A stretch of DNA of 34,173 nt from contig DASYAZ010000052.1 of the NCBI GenBank assembly GCA_036501085.1, positions 1 through 34,173 on the forward strand. Reading direction: 5' to 3'. The notes under the pieces were generated by a model. That model was given only the letters and a program-made list of their open reading frames with translations, ran no database searches and was not told the origin of the DNA. Source of the stretch: GCA-003244245 sp036501085 (GTDB lineage: Bacteria > Actinomycetota > Actinomycetes > Mycobacteriales > Pseudonocardiaceae). Positions 1 through 7,718 of this stretch are shown here, piece by piece (position 1 is the stretch's first letter; every line of letters begins with the position of its first letter). The position numbers and the translations under genes are program-made.

Positions 1-1074
1 GACCAGGGGAAAATTGATCTAGCGGCACTGGAAGCCGAGCAGGAAATCGCCGTCAAAGATTCGATCGAGCGGTCTGAGGCCACCGGGGCACCCATCATCT
101 CCGACGGCGAGCAGCGTTGGTCGAGCTTCGCCACCTACCCCATCACCGACACCCTGAACGGGACCGGCCTGGCCGACAACCTCGGCCCGGGTGGGCAGTT
201 CTTCGCGATCTTCGCCGACGGTCACGGCCGGCAGTTGCCCCGCCTCACCGGGGGGCCCCTTCGGTACAAGTACTACGCCGCCGACTCGCTGCGGAAGTCC
301 ATCAGGTACGCGAACACACCTATGAAGCAGGCCGTGATCGCGCCGTCCATGATCGCGTTGCTCTACCCGCTGATTGATGAGGTTCCCGGTTACCCCCGGG
401 CTCAGTTCGAGGACGACATCGTCAACGAGTGCGTGAAGGACATCCGCGACGCTTTCGCTGCCGGAGCTGCCCGGGTTTCCGTCGACTTCACCGAGGGCCG
501 GCTCGCGACCAGGGAAGACCCGCGTAACCCGTGGACGGGCGCTGGCCTGCTGCCGCACTTCATCGAGCTGAACAACCGCGTGTTCGCCCAATTCACGCCG
601 GAGGAGCGCGCAAAGATCGGCGTCCACACCTGCCCCGGCGGCGACCGGGACTCGGTGCACAGCGCCGACGTGCCTTACAACAACTTGCTCCCGAGCATGT
701 TCCAGATGAACGCCGGCTACTTCCTCATCCAGCTGAAGAGTGAGCGGGAGAAGGACCCGGTCTACCAGTCCATCGGGCAGCACCTCCGCGACGACGCCGA
801 TGGCGTCGCCCAGATGGCGTACATCGGAGTCATCAACGGGTTGAACCCTCGAATCGAGAGTGCGGAGGAGGTTCACGACCAGCTGGTGAGGGCGTCCAAC
901 TTCATCTCGAAGGACAGGATCGGCTCCACCGACGACTGCGGCTTCTCGCCGTTCAGCATCGATGAGAAGCCGAACCACGGGTCGCCCGACTACGCCCGTG
1001 ACGTGGCCTTCCAGAAGATCAAGAACCGGGTCGAGGGAACCAAGATGGCCGCCGACAAGCTCGGCGTCAGCTGA
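1..1074 (+). CDS. MetE-like cobalamin-independent methyltransferase, 5'-truncated by window edge
   Basis: The frame is open from base 1 and ends at TGA 1072-1074, so the start lies outside the window; 357 residues are visible. The protein matches the C-terminal catalytic barrel of cobalamin-independent methionine synthase (MetE), which moves a methyl group from methyltetrahydrofolate (or a related donor) to a thiol held on zinc. The zinc site is recognisable: an H-x-C pair in IGVHTCPGGD (codons at 625-633) and a late Cys in DDCGFSPF (codon 937-939). The acidic ligand should lie between them, near FLIQLKSERE. The visible length suits a short, single-domain MetE-II-like protein rather than full 750-residue MetE, so the true substrate is uncertain. 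It converges on the conservon and ends just before a strong hairpin. The family is secure; the exact reaction is inference. Confidence 0.82.
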   Translation, partial: DQGKIDLAALEAEQEIAVKDSIERSEATGAPIISDGEQRWSSFATYPITDTLNGTGLADNLGPGGQFFAIFADGHGRQLPRLTGGPLRYKYYAADSLRKSIRYANTPMKQAVIAPSMIALLYPLIDEVPGYPRAQFEDDIVNECVKDIRDAFAAGAARVSVDFTEGRLATREDPRNPWTGAGLLPHFIELNNRVFAQFTPEERAKIGVHTCPGGDRDSVHSADVPYNNLLPSMFQMNAGYFLIQLKSEREKDPVYQSIGQHLRDDADGVAQMAYIGVINGLNPRIESAEEVHDQLVRASNFISKDRIGSTDDCGFSPFSIDEKPNHGSPDYARDVAFQKIKNRVEGTKMAADKLGVS

Positions 1075-1109
1075 GTCCTTCCGCAGCACGGCTTCGACTC
1101 GACGATAAC

Positions 1110-1153
1110 CCGGAAGGCCCGGCCGCTCAGCGTGGAGCGGCCGGGTCTTCCGG
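1110..1153. terminator. Strong bidirectional hairpin between the MetE-like gene and cvnD
   Basis: A 19-bp stem (1110-1128 with 1135-1153, one G-T wobble) closes a 6-nt loop. It lies 35 nt after the MetE-like stop and overlaps the last codons of cvnD (stop at 1127-1129). No T-tract is obvious, which is common for GC-rich actinobacterial terminators. Its place between convergent genes suggests it ends transcription from both sides. Confidence 0.75.
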
Positions 1154-1762
1154 CGCTTGGCCGGCACCGCTGCTGCGCTCTAAAGCGTGCGCCACCAGCG
1201 CAACCAGGGTGTCCAGGCTGGAGCGGGCCTGCCTGGCGTCCATCCAGGTCAGCGGGCAGTCCGGCGGCAGGCTCAGCGCCGCACGCACAGCGCCGTCCTG
1301 ATGAGCCGGGCTGCCGGGAAACTGGTTGACCGCCACGGCAAAGGGAATCCGGCGATCCTCGAAGTAATCGATCGCCGCGAAGCAATCGTCGAGCCGCCGG
1401 AGATCGACGAGAACCACCGCTCCGACCGCGCCGTGGGCCAGCTCGTCCCACATGAACCAGAAGCGATCCTGGCCAGGCGCGCCGAACAGGTAGAGGATGA
1501 TCTGGTCATCGACCGCGATGCGGCCGAAGTCCATCGTCACCGTGGTGGTGGTCTTGTCCGGGACGGCAGCCACGTCGTCCACATCCACCGACAGTGCGGT
1601 CATCACCTGCTCGGTGCTCAGTGGTGGGATCTCCGACAACGGCCCGACGAAAGTGGTCTTGCCGACGCCGAACCCACCTGCCACCAGGATCTTGAGCGGG
1701 ATCAACGGGCGGTCCCAGACCGGACTGCCGGGCCGGCTGCTCTTAACGGGAGCGGAGCCCAT
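1127..1762 (-). CDS. cvnD: CvnD-type GTP/ATP-binding protein of a conservon
   Basis: This is a 211-residue small GTPase-like protein, the last gene of a cvnABCD conservon. The family is thought to act at the membrane with the roadblock and DUF742 partners as a G-protein-like signalling complex. Seen directly: a P-loop GGFGVGKTT at about residues 29-37, a switch-like LFGAPGQDRFWFMWDEL, a VLVDLRR strand, and AVNQFPG in place of the classical NKxD. The ATG at 1760-1762 is chosen because it starts 18 residues before the first beta strand and overlaps the end of cvnC by 20 bp, the usual translational coupling in these clusters. A longer upstream frame exists but runs through cvnC and looks non-coding. 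The gene ends inside a convergent terminator. Confidence 0.88.
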   Translation of the reverse strand: MGSAPVKSSRPGSPVWDRPLIPLKILVAGGFGVGKTTFVGPLSEIPPLSTEQVMTALSVDVDDVAAVPDKTTTTVTMDFGRIAVDDQIILYLFGAPGQDRFWFMWDELAHGAVGAVVLVDLRRLDDCFAAIDYFEDRRIPFAVAVNQFPGSPAHQDGAVRAALSLPPDCPLTWMDARQARSSLDTLVALVAHALERSSGAGQAPEDPAAPR

Positions 1763-2189
1763 CCAGCAGCCTCCCCAAGATCTCTTCTCGCGGCCCGCCG
1801 CCGGTGGTCGTGGGCTGGGGCAGGTGCACCACCAGCAGCCCTGCATCCGCCAGATCGCTGACCAGCACCCGGGCCACTCCCGCCGGCAACGTCAGGTTCG
1901 CCCCGATCTCCACCACCGAGATGGGCTGCACCGACATCCGGACGATGGCCCGGCGCTCCGGCTGCAAGGTCGGGAGGTGCTCCACAGCCCGCTCGGTGGC
2001 CGTCACGAGGGCTTCATAGGGCAACTCGTGACCGGATGGCCGGGTGCGCCCCTGGGTGAACGCATAGACCGGGACCACCCGGTCCCCCTCGCCCCAGCCG
2101 TAGCGATGGGCCGCACAGAACCCACCGGGCCCGCTGGCTGCGGTCACCGTGCTGTCCGGTGCTGAGGCGCCACCGCCGGGTCGGACCAT
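1743..2189 (-). CDS. cvnC: CvnC-type DUF742 protein of a conservon
   Basis: A 148-residue DUF742 protein. The family has a winged-helix-like fold and accompanies CvnA, CvnB and CvnD in actinobacteria; a role as adaptor in the complex is inferred from family context. Diagnostic stretches are VVPVYAFTQGRTRP, LQPERRAIVRMS and SVVEIGANLTLPAGVARVLVSDLADAGLLVVH, the last being the typical helix-turn-helix-like C-terminal half. The first 25 residues are Gly/Ala-rich and poorly conserved in character. The ATG start at 2187-2189 lies 46 bp inside cvnB, and the stop lies 20 bp inside cvnD. The whole cluster is thus overlapped and probably one transcript. Confidence 0.88.
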   Translation of the reverse strand: MVRPGGGASAPDSTVTAASGPGGFCAAHRYGWGEGDRVVPVYAFTQGRTRPSGHELPYEALVTATERAVEHLPTLQPERRAIVRMSVQPISVVEIGANLTLPAGVARVLVSDLADAGLLVVHLPQPTTTGGGPREEILGRLLDGLRSR

Positions 2190-2593
2190 TCCGAGGTGCG
2201 CCGGGGCGGCGAAGTCAGGGCATGCCCCACCCGGGATGCGAGCATGGTCATCTCATAGCCGATCAGGCCCATGTCACACTGCCGCGCAGCGACAACGACC
2301 AGCGTGGAGCCCTCGCCGATCGGCGTGGCGAACAGGTAACCACCGGTCATCTCGATGATCGTCTGGCCCAGCGGCGCCAGCGCCAGCAGCTGCGCCACGC
2401 CCCGGGACAGGCTCACCAATCCGGAGGTGGCGGCGGAAAGCTGATCACCGAGCGCCGCATCAACCCCACTGGAGGACGCCAGCGGCAGGCCGTCCCCGGT
2501 GACGACCAGGGCGTGCCGGACACCCGGAGTATCCCGAGCGAAGTCGCTGGTCAGCCAGTCGAGCTGGCCGCGAACCGGACCTGCCGCGTTCAC
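2144..2593 (-). CDS. cvnB: CvnB-type roadblock/LC7 protein of a conservon
   Basis: A 149-residue roadblock/LC7 domain protein. Such proteins bind Ras-like GTPases, here presumably CvnD, and modulate their nucleotide state. The domain spans nearly the whole protein: LDWLTSDFARDTPGVRHALVV, then DGLPLASS, a long helix, GQTIIEMTGGYLFATPIGEGSTLVVVA, then DMGLIGYEMTMLASRVG. The start is GTG at 2591-2593, with GGAG about 10 nt upstream and 15 nt after the cvnA stop. The tail after residue 130 is polar and overlaps the cvnC start. The product is membrane-associated only through its partners; no signal or membrane segment is present. Confidence 0.9.
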   Translation of the reverse strand: MNAAGPVRGQLDWLTSDFARDTPGVRHALVVTGDGLPLASSSGVDAALGDQLSAATSGLVSLSRGVAQLLALAPLGQTIIEMTGGYLFATPIGEGSTLVVVAARQCDMGLIGYEMTMLASRVGHALTSPPRRTSEWSDPAVAPQHRTAR

Positions 2594-2608
2594 GACCCGC
2601 TCCGCTGG

Positions 2609-4345
2609 TCACCGTCCACCTGGTTCCGGGCAGCCTGGCGGCTGGCCTGGTAGCGGGACAACGCCTCGCGGGCGCGTTGCGCGTCCAGGGCCGTCGCCAC
2701 GCCGGCAGGCGGCCCACCGTGGCGGGGCTCGGCCTCGGCGACCACCCCGGTCCGGGGGGCGCGCCCGGCGCAGCTCAGGAGCCAGATTGGCCTGCGGTAT
2801 CCGGCGGTTGAGCTGGGAACCGGACGGTGCCCCGGTGGACGCCGGCCTGCTGGATATCTCCCCCGTCACCGGTCTGGCCGGGGTCCACCACCCCGTCCAG
2901 TCGACCGCAGGCTGGGAGCCGGCTTTCCGCGGGACGCTCTTCGAGGCCAGGGCGCCGGGTGCGGCGCGCTGCAGCGGGATACCCGCCGGCAGCGGCAGGC
3001 TGGTGCCGGGAGTCCGAGACGGCAAGGCAGTGGCCACACCACGCAGCGCCACGGCATTGACCACGAGCTCCGGCTTGTGGTCGACGAGCAGCTCGGCGGG
3101 AAGCGTGACCACCGCGGTCACCCCGGAACCGGGGGTATCGGTCAGCGACACCTCGACACCGTGGCGGGCTGCCAGGCGAGCCACCACATGCAGACCCAAC
3201 CGGGGAGTACTCGAAAGATCGATGTCACGGGGATGCGACAGCACCTCGTTGGCCTGCGCCAGATCCTCCACCAGCATTCCCACCCCCCAGTCCTCGACGG
3301 TGATGACCGCCGTGCCCGGCGCCTGCAGGGAGTTTCGAGTGCGGATGGTGACCTGCGCCTCGGGCGGGGAGAACCGCACCGCGTTCTCGGCCAGCTCGGC
3401 GAGCACATGAGTGAGGTCGGTGACGGCGTGCCCGAGAACGGCCAGACGCTCGTCGACGAAGAACCTCACCCGATCCAGGTCCTCGATCTCCGCGATCGCG
3501 GCGCGCACCACGTCGATCAGCGCGACGGGCTCCCGCCAGCGCCGAGGTGGCTCCTCACCGGAGAGCACCAGCAGGCTTTCGGCGTTGCGCCTGATGCGGG
3601 TCGCGAGGTGGTCCAGGCGGAACAACTCACCCAGCGCGTCAGGATCGCGTTCGGCCTCCTCGAGCTGGTTGATGATGTCCAGCTGCCGGTAGAGCATGCT
3701 CTGGTTGCGCCGAGCGAGATTCACCAGCAGCTCGGAGGTGAACGTGCGCTGGCCGAGTTCGGCATCGGCCAGCTGGGTGGCCAAGCGCATCGACTTCTGC
3801 TGCTCATCCTCCGTGGTCCGCCAGAAGATAACCAAGCCGACGCAGGCGAAGAGTACCGCGACCCCGTGAATCAGCGCCCAAGTCCACGGGTTTACCTGCG
3901 CATCCGGATGATTGAAGATCAGATCGGCCTGCCAGAGCGTGCCCAATCCGTGGCTGAGCACCGTGAAGACGATGTTCCACAGGAACGGCACCCAATCCTG
4001 GTACAACGCGATGAATCCGAGGATGATGAAGAAATGGAAGTGCGCCTCGATGGAACCCCGCGAGAACACCACCAGAGCCGCTGAGCAGTACACCAGACCG
4101 GCCGAGGTGAAAAACGATGCCACCCTCCGTTGCGGCGTCCAGGCACCGGCCAGCATGCACGCCATAAGCGGAACCAGCCCATAAAAAGTGGTCAGCGGGT
4201 CGTGCCGGAGCCATAACGCAAATAAGAACAAAGCAGGTATGTGCAGGCCGAGAACCCAGAGCAGGAGTTTGTGTCGCTGACGCCATGCATAGTCGTCGAG
4301 CAAGTTTCCGCGCGGCAGGTAGTCCAGCAACCTGGTCAAAGTCAC
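2609..4345 (-). CDS. cvnA: CvnA-type sensor histidine kinase-like protein with a multi-pass sensor domain
   Basis: A 578-residue protein (588 if ATG 4375 is used). GTG 4343-4345 is preferred because AGAAGGG lies 9 nt upstream, while the ATG has no clear Shine-Dalgarno. Numbering from the ATG: five to six membrane helices fill about 36-186, including an unusual SIEAHFHFF segment at 108-116. A coiled DHp-like region follows at 200-275, with the CvnA hallmark NLARRNQSMLYRQL and LFRLDHLATR (His256). An HATPase domain spans about 315-430, with N-box LAENAVRFSPP, VEDWGVGM and RLGLHVVARLAARHG. About 150 Pro/Gly/Arg-rich residues end the protein. Most CvnA proteins carry an extracytoplasmic nitrate-sensor-type domain; this one has a compact membrane sensor instead. 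The ligand is unknown. First gene of cvnABCD. Confidence 0.87.
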   Translation of the reverse strand: MTLTRLLDYLPRGNLLDDYAWRQRHKLLLWVLGLHIPALFLFALWLRHDPLTTFYGLVPLMACMLAGAWTPQRRVASFFTSAGLVYCSAALVVFSRGSIEAHFHFFIILGFIALYQDWVPFLWNIVFTVLSHGLGTLWQADLIFNHPDAQVNPWTWALIHGVAVLFACVGLVIFWRTTEDEQQKSMRLATQLADAELGQRTFTSELLVNLARRNQSMLYRQLDIINQLEEAERDPDALGELFRLDHLATRIRRNAESLLVLSGEEPPRRWREPVALIDVVRAAIAEIEDLDRVRFFVDERLAVLGHAVTDLTHVLAELAENAVRFSPPEAQVTIRTRNSLQAPGTAVITVEDWGVGMLVEDLAQANEVLSHPRDIDLSSTPRLGLHVVARLAARHGVEVSLTDTPGSGVTAVVTLPAELLVDHKPELVVNAVALRGVATALPSRTPGTSLPLPAGIPLQRAAPGALASKSVPRKAGSQPAVDWTGWWTPARPVTGEISSRPASTGAPSGSQLNRRIPQANLAPELRRARPPDRGGRRGRAPPRWAACRRGDGPGRATRPRGVVPLPGQPPGCPEPGGR

Positions 4346-4717
4346 CGGTTGAGTCCCTTCTTTCAGACTGGGCATGGTACTGCCGTGCGATGTCTCCGCG
4401 AGACTTTCGCACTACGCCGAGTAGGTGGTTCACACTCCGGCCGGCGCCAGAGGGCGCAATCGGCTGGTCCTGATGGCAGAACCGCCTCCGCGCCATGAGC
4501 GGCTCGGAACCCCAGGGGACATTCTTGGCAGCTGATGCGGCCCGGCCCGCTGCGGCCGGCGCCGCGGACCAGTAATCGGCACGGTCCTCAGCTCCGTTGC
4601 TCAGCGCGGATGTCACAGCAGCTCACGACGCCCCGACCAGCAAGCCCGGCCGCCCGATCGCCGGCACCAGCCATGGTGTGTGCCGGCACTCGGAGGCCAG
4701 CTCTAGGATCTCGCAGT
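4346..4717. other. Intergenic region upstream of cvnA and selC
   Basis: About 370 bases separate the divergent cvnA and selC. A TACCAT hexamer on the minus strand at 4374-4379 could be the cvnA -10 element; it would give a short leader carrying the AGAAGGG ribosome site and so fits the GTG start at 4345. I see no matching -35 element, no convincing gene, and no recognisable tRNA promoter upstream of selC. Confidence 0.35.
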
Positions 4718-4813
4718 GGAGGCGTATGGGTGCCTGGTGGCCCCCGCGGTCTTCAAAACTGACGTGGTCGAGCACCTCGACCAGGCGGGTTCGATTCCCG
4801 TCCGCCTCCGCCA
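4718..4813 (+). tRNA. selC: tRNA-Sec (anticodon TCA)
   Basis: A 96-nt tRNA including encoded CCA. The acceptor 5' strand GGAGGCG (4718-4724) pairs with CGCCTCC before G-CCA (4803-4813). The anticodon loop CTTCAAA places TCA at 4753-4755, the anticodon for UGA. The long variable arm is a perfect 8-bp stem (4765-4772 with 4776-4783) on a 3-nt loop. The T loop is TTCGATT flanked by GGG and CCC. The extended D arm, long variable arm and TCA anticodon together identify selenocysteine tRNA rather than Ser or Leu tRNA. This means the organism probably decodes UGA as selenocysteine in at least one protein. SelA, SelB, SelD and a selenoprotein are not in the window. Confidence 0.93.
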
Positions 4814-4984
4814 ACGACTCCGCCAACAACTCCACCCGATGAGTCCCGGGACGCCGTCGTCCATTACTGGCACCCCAACGCCCGGCCGCAGGAAGTGTGG
4901 TCCGAACTGATTGTTTCGATATGCTGGAGCCGCACTCCCTGCTCACCAAACCCGCCCAGAAAATAGAGCAGATTCAGGCCACCC

Positions 4985-5235
4985 CTGGTTCCCGGGATGG
5001 CCCAGGACGCCTTCAACGTCCCGCTGGACGGGGTGACGTGGAATGGAAACATGTACGTCTTCTTCAGCGCTGATCACCGGCAAGCGGGGATATCCGCAAC
5101 TCGTCATCTTCGGGAGCGCCCCGGGGGGGTGAAGCTGGACAGAGCGGCGGTCAGCGTGCCGGAACACTTCGCCACGGCAGTGCGGGCCCGTCAGGGCTTG
5201 AGGCGCCAGCTCACCGACGGCAGGCACGAGTTTCG
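4985..5235 (+). pseudogene. Probable remnant of a DUF4185-like gene
   Basis: Between selC and the downstream membrane gene lie about 420 bases without an intact gene. From about 4997 one frame reads DAFNVPLDGVTWNGNMYVFF followed by SADH, which resembles the blade motif of DUF4185 beta-propeller-like proteins (D-x-F-D-V-P ... G-x-M-Y-V-F-F). A different frame around 5085-5130 reads RGYPQLVIFGSAPGG, similar to a later motif of that family, and then stops. An in-frame TAG lies upstream at about 4964. The match is split over frames and too short for a working protein, so I call it a fragment. The family assignment rests on motif resemblance only. It could also be coincidental. Confidence 0.3.
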
Positions 5236-5236
5236 C

Positions 5237-6538
5237 TCACCCGGCGAACAGCAGGGTCAGCCCGCTGACCGTGTAGCCGACCATCAGCACGGTCAGCGGG
5301 AGCTGCCCGATGACGGCATCCGTACGGGGAAACAGCGCGACTGAGCGGTCGTGGGCACTGATCACCGCGAGAACATGCCCCACGATGACCGCGATGACCT
5401 GGACCAACGCGATACCGGTAGTCGTGACCAGGCCGTAGTTGACGGCGTCGGACACCCGCGTACCGCTACCCGGCGGATGGGCCAGCAAGGCGAGCGCCTG
5501 CTGCCCCTGGAACAGGAAAAGGGAGAAGTAGTGCGCGACGACATAGCCCACCACGATGGGGATCACGGTGTGCGCGAGCAGCCCCGGAACCGGCCTGCGA
5601 CCCCGGCGGCCGATCTGCCCGGCCAGCAGCGTCGCGGTGACGAACGTGAGAGCCACCAAAATGATCATCAATACCAGGCCGGTGGTGGAGACCAGGGCAT
5701 CCGGCACCGGCACTGTCTGAGTGAACTGGATCCACTCGGCGGAACCGGAGAGAGTGTCGAAGAAGGTGGAACCCAGCAGCACGGCGATCAGGGCCACCGC
5801 CCCGGGCGCGGTCTCGAAGGTCGCCGCACCGTCGAGCGGGTTGCGCACCACGAGCCGGCCGTCGTCCCGCCGCCCGAAGGGTGAGAGCTTCCCGACGAAC
5901 GTGGAGTAGACCTCGAACCCGTCGCCACGGGCGAACCAGCGCTCCCCGAACAGGAGTGCGGCACCGAGGTGCACGGCGGCATACCCGGCGAAATACCAGA
6001 GCACCACGCTGACCGTGTCCCGACCCGGGGCGGCCAATTCCAGCCACACGAAACTGAACAGCGACACCGCTGCCGGCCAGTACCCCAGCGCAGCCGGCAG
6101 CGGGCGCAGACCCCGATCCGGCGGGATCCGGGTGACGGTGGCCAGCAGCAGGTGGATGGTGCGCAGCGGGCTGAGCCGCCGGAACACCGGCCCGCACAGC
6201 AGCGACAGCGGAACGAGTCCCACCCAGAACAGCACATACACCGCATAAGGCAGCGGGTTGGGCTCCCCCGGCGCCAGCAGCGCCGCGACGAGGACATAGC
6301 CCGGTACGGCCAGACCGATCAGCCGGAGCAACCAGCGCAACCCGGCGCTGTCCACGATCCGCTGAATCGGCCGCGGCAGTGCCCGTCCCGCTGCGCCCGC
6401 CCGCAGCCGCGGCGTCCGCCACAACACGCCAAGGCCGAAGAACGAGGCCAGCAGGGCGATCGCGGCCGCCTGGATCATCAGATCGAGCGGAAGGGGGAGG
6501 TCCCGCCGGCCCTCGATTCCATGGGCGAGGAATTCCAC
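5237..6538 (-). CDS. Polytopic membrane protein, second gene of an uncharacterised pair
   Basis: A 433-residue protein with about ten hydrophobic helices and little outside the membrane. Start is GTG at 6536-6538: the first residues VEFLAHGIEGRRDLPLPLD match the N-terminal A-H-G-I-x-G-R-x-D-L-P motif that opens this actinobacterial family, and the start follows the upstream stop by 14 nt with AGGG in the gap. A longer frame reading back into the neighbour is a shadow. Other marked stretches are GPVFRRLSPLRTIHLLLA, ERWFARGDGFEVYSTFVGKLSPFGRR and VAHYFSLFLFQGQQA. The repeated Arg-rich cytoplasmic loops and conserved His residues could bind a cofactor, but that is speculation. No function is known to me. 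It is probably co-transcribed with the secreted-domain protein upstream. Confidence 0.72.
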   Translation of the reverse strand: MEFLAHGIEGRRDLPLPLDLMIQAAAIALLASFFGLGVLWRTPRLRAGAAGRALPRPIQRIVDSAGLRWLLRLIGLAVPGYVLVAALLAPGEPNPLPYAVYVLFWVGLVPLSLLCGPVFRRLSPLRTIHLLLATVTRIPPDRGLRPLPAALGYWPAAVSLFSFVWLELAAPGRDTVSVVLWYFAGYAAVHLGAALLFGERWFARGDGFEVYSTFVGKLSPFGRRDDGRLVVRNPLDGAATFETAPGAVALIAVLLGSTFFDTLSGSAEWIQFTQTVPVPDALVSTTGLVLMIILVALTFVTATLLAGQIGRRGRRPVPGLLAHTVIPIVVGYVVAHYFSLFLFQGQQALALLAHPPGSGTRVSDAVNYGLVTTTGIALVQVIAVIVGHVLAVISAHDRSVALFPRTDAVIGQLPLTVLMVGYTVSGLTLLFAG

Positions 6539-6552
6539 TGCTGCCGGTGCCC

Positions 6553-7611
6553 TCAACCGCTCGTGCCCCCTGCGGTAAGGCCTGCTGCCTTCGCCGCTCG
6601 CACCCGGCGGACTCCGGCGACGATCAATCCCAGCCCGGCGCCGTAGAAGATCACGGTCAGCCCTCGATCCAGGAAGGCCGGACCCCCGAACGGTAGCTCG
6701 GAGTTCCACAGCACGCTGATGTCGGTCGCTGCGAGCAGCAATATGATCGCCCCGGTCACCACGGCCCGATCTGACGTCGCCGCACTCCGGCGTAAGGCAC
6801 TGACTACCGAGACGACGCCGACCACCACAGCGAATCCGGCCAGTAAACCCACACTGACCCAAGCGACCACCCGGCCGCTCTGCTGTGGAGCGAAGGCCGT
6901 ACCCAGCACGTGCAGCGAAAAGCTCAGGATTCCGACCCCGATCACCACTGCGATCGGCCGGTGCCAGTCCCGCCTCCGCCCGAGGGCTCCGACCGCCACG
7001 ACGAGGATCACCAGGACCACCAGCCACGGCCACGGCGACGGGGGCGGTATCAAGTCCCGGGTGCCCAGGGCGGTGACCTGCTGCCCGTCCACAACCAGCG
7101 GCAACTGCCAGGATCTGGACGCTGGGGATGACTGCGGGGGTGCGATCCGACCGTCGGTCCAGGTAGCGCCGGATCCCTCGCTGAGCTTCTTCCACGCCGG
7201 TGCCGCCGCCGGGGTCTCCGGAGCCGGAGCTGCCGGGATCAGCCCGGTCTGGAATGCGGTGCTGCTGAGCTGATTGACCTGGACTCGGTTATCGGACAGC
7301 TGCAAGAAAGGCTCACCTTGATAGCCGAGAATCAGGATCGTGGCTGCGCCCTGGTTGGTGACGCGCACCCACTGCCCACCGAGCCCGACGGTGACCGCCA
7401 CCGCGGGTACCGCGGGCCGAATTCCTGTCAGCACGGTCCGGTAATCGGTGGGAGAACCACCGGTTCCCACGATGTGCGCCGAGGCCTGGACCGGATTGAT
7501 CAGCGCGAACAGGCCGGTCAGTATCGCGATCAGCACAACCTGCCGGGCCCGGTGTGCCACCTTCAGCTGCGCCGCCGACGCCGTCCACCCGACCGAGCTC
7601 GGCAAGCTCAC
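6553..7611 (-). CDS. Secreted-domain membrane protein, first gene of an uncharacterised pair
   Basis: A 352-residue protein starting at GTG 7609-7611. A signal peptide (hydrophobic about 25-42, cleavage likely near QASAH) leads to an extracytoplasmic domain of about 150 residues. This contains HIVGTGGSPTDYRTVLTGIRP, WVRVTNQGAATILILGYQGEPFLQLS and a Trp/Pro-rich stretch. Then come four to five membrane helices from about residue 195 to 345. The pattern (GTGGSxTDYRTxLTGI, VxGYQGEPxL) recurs in actinobacterial membrane proteins encoded beside the downstream polytopic protein. The mature N-terminus begins with His directly after the likely cleavage site, a layout seen in some copper-binding exported proteins; that link is only a suggestion. 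The 14-nt gap to the next gene implies an operon. Confidence 0.72.
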   Translation of the reverse strand: MSLPSSVGWTASAAQLKVAHRARQVVLIAILTGLFALINPVQASAHIVGTGGSPTDYRTVLTGIRPAVPAVAVTVGLGGQWVRVTNQGAATILILGYQGEPFLQLSDNRVQVNQLSSTAFQTGLIPAAPAPETPAAAPAWKKLSEGSGATWTDGRIAPPQSSPASRSWQLPLVVDGQQVTALGTRDLIPPPSPWPWLVVLVILVVAVGALGRRRDWHRPIAVVIGVGILSFSLHVLGTAFAPQQSGRVVAWVSVGLLAGFAVVVGVVSVVSALRRSAATSDRAVVTGAIILLLAATDISVLWNSELPFGGPAFLDRGLTVIFYGAGLGLIVAGVRRVRAAKAAGLTAGGTSG

Positions 7612-7691
7612 CTGACCACACCCCCAACAGCGCTTACTACCCTGTTCGATCGATCCGCCCCGGCCGGTTCGCGGATGAACCCGACAAATTT

Positions 7692-7714
7692 ACCGGTTAC
7701 TCGTGGTCACCGGT
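7692..7714 (-). terminator. Hairpin after asd
   Basis: An imperfect stem (7692-7700 with 7706-7714, one mismatch, 5-nt loop) sits 5 nt beyond the asd stop on the minus strand and is followed by AAATTTGT. It probably ends the ask-asd transcript, though the stem is modest and the T-run weak. Confidence 0.5.
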
Positions 7715-7718
7715 TTGC

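Noticed and set aside
19..1167. Long minus-strand open frame antisense to the MetE-like gene
   Set aside because: It is the mirror of a clearly conserved gene in high-GC DNA and shows no family features.
4623..4949. Minus-strand frame across selC
   Set aside because: It is antisense to a structured tRNA and has no protein-like features.
6539..7195. Extended N-terminus of the polytopic membrane protein
   Set aside because: The extension overlaps the secreted-domain gene in another frame; the family N-terminus starts at GTG 6538.
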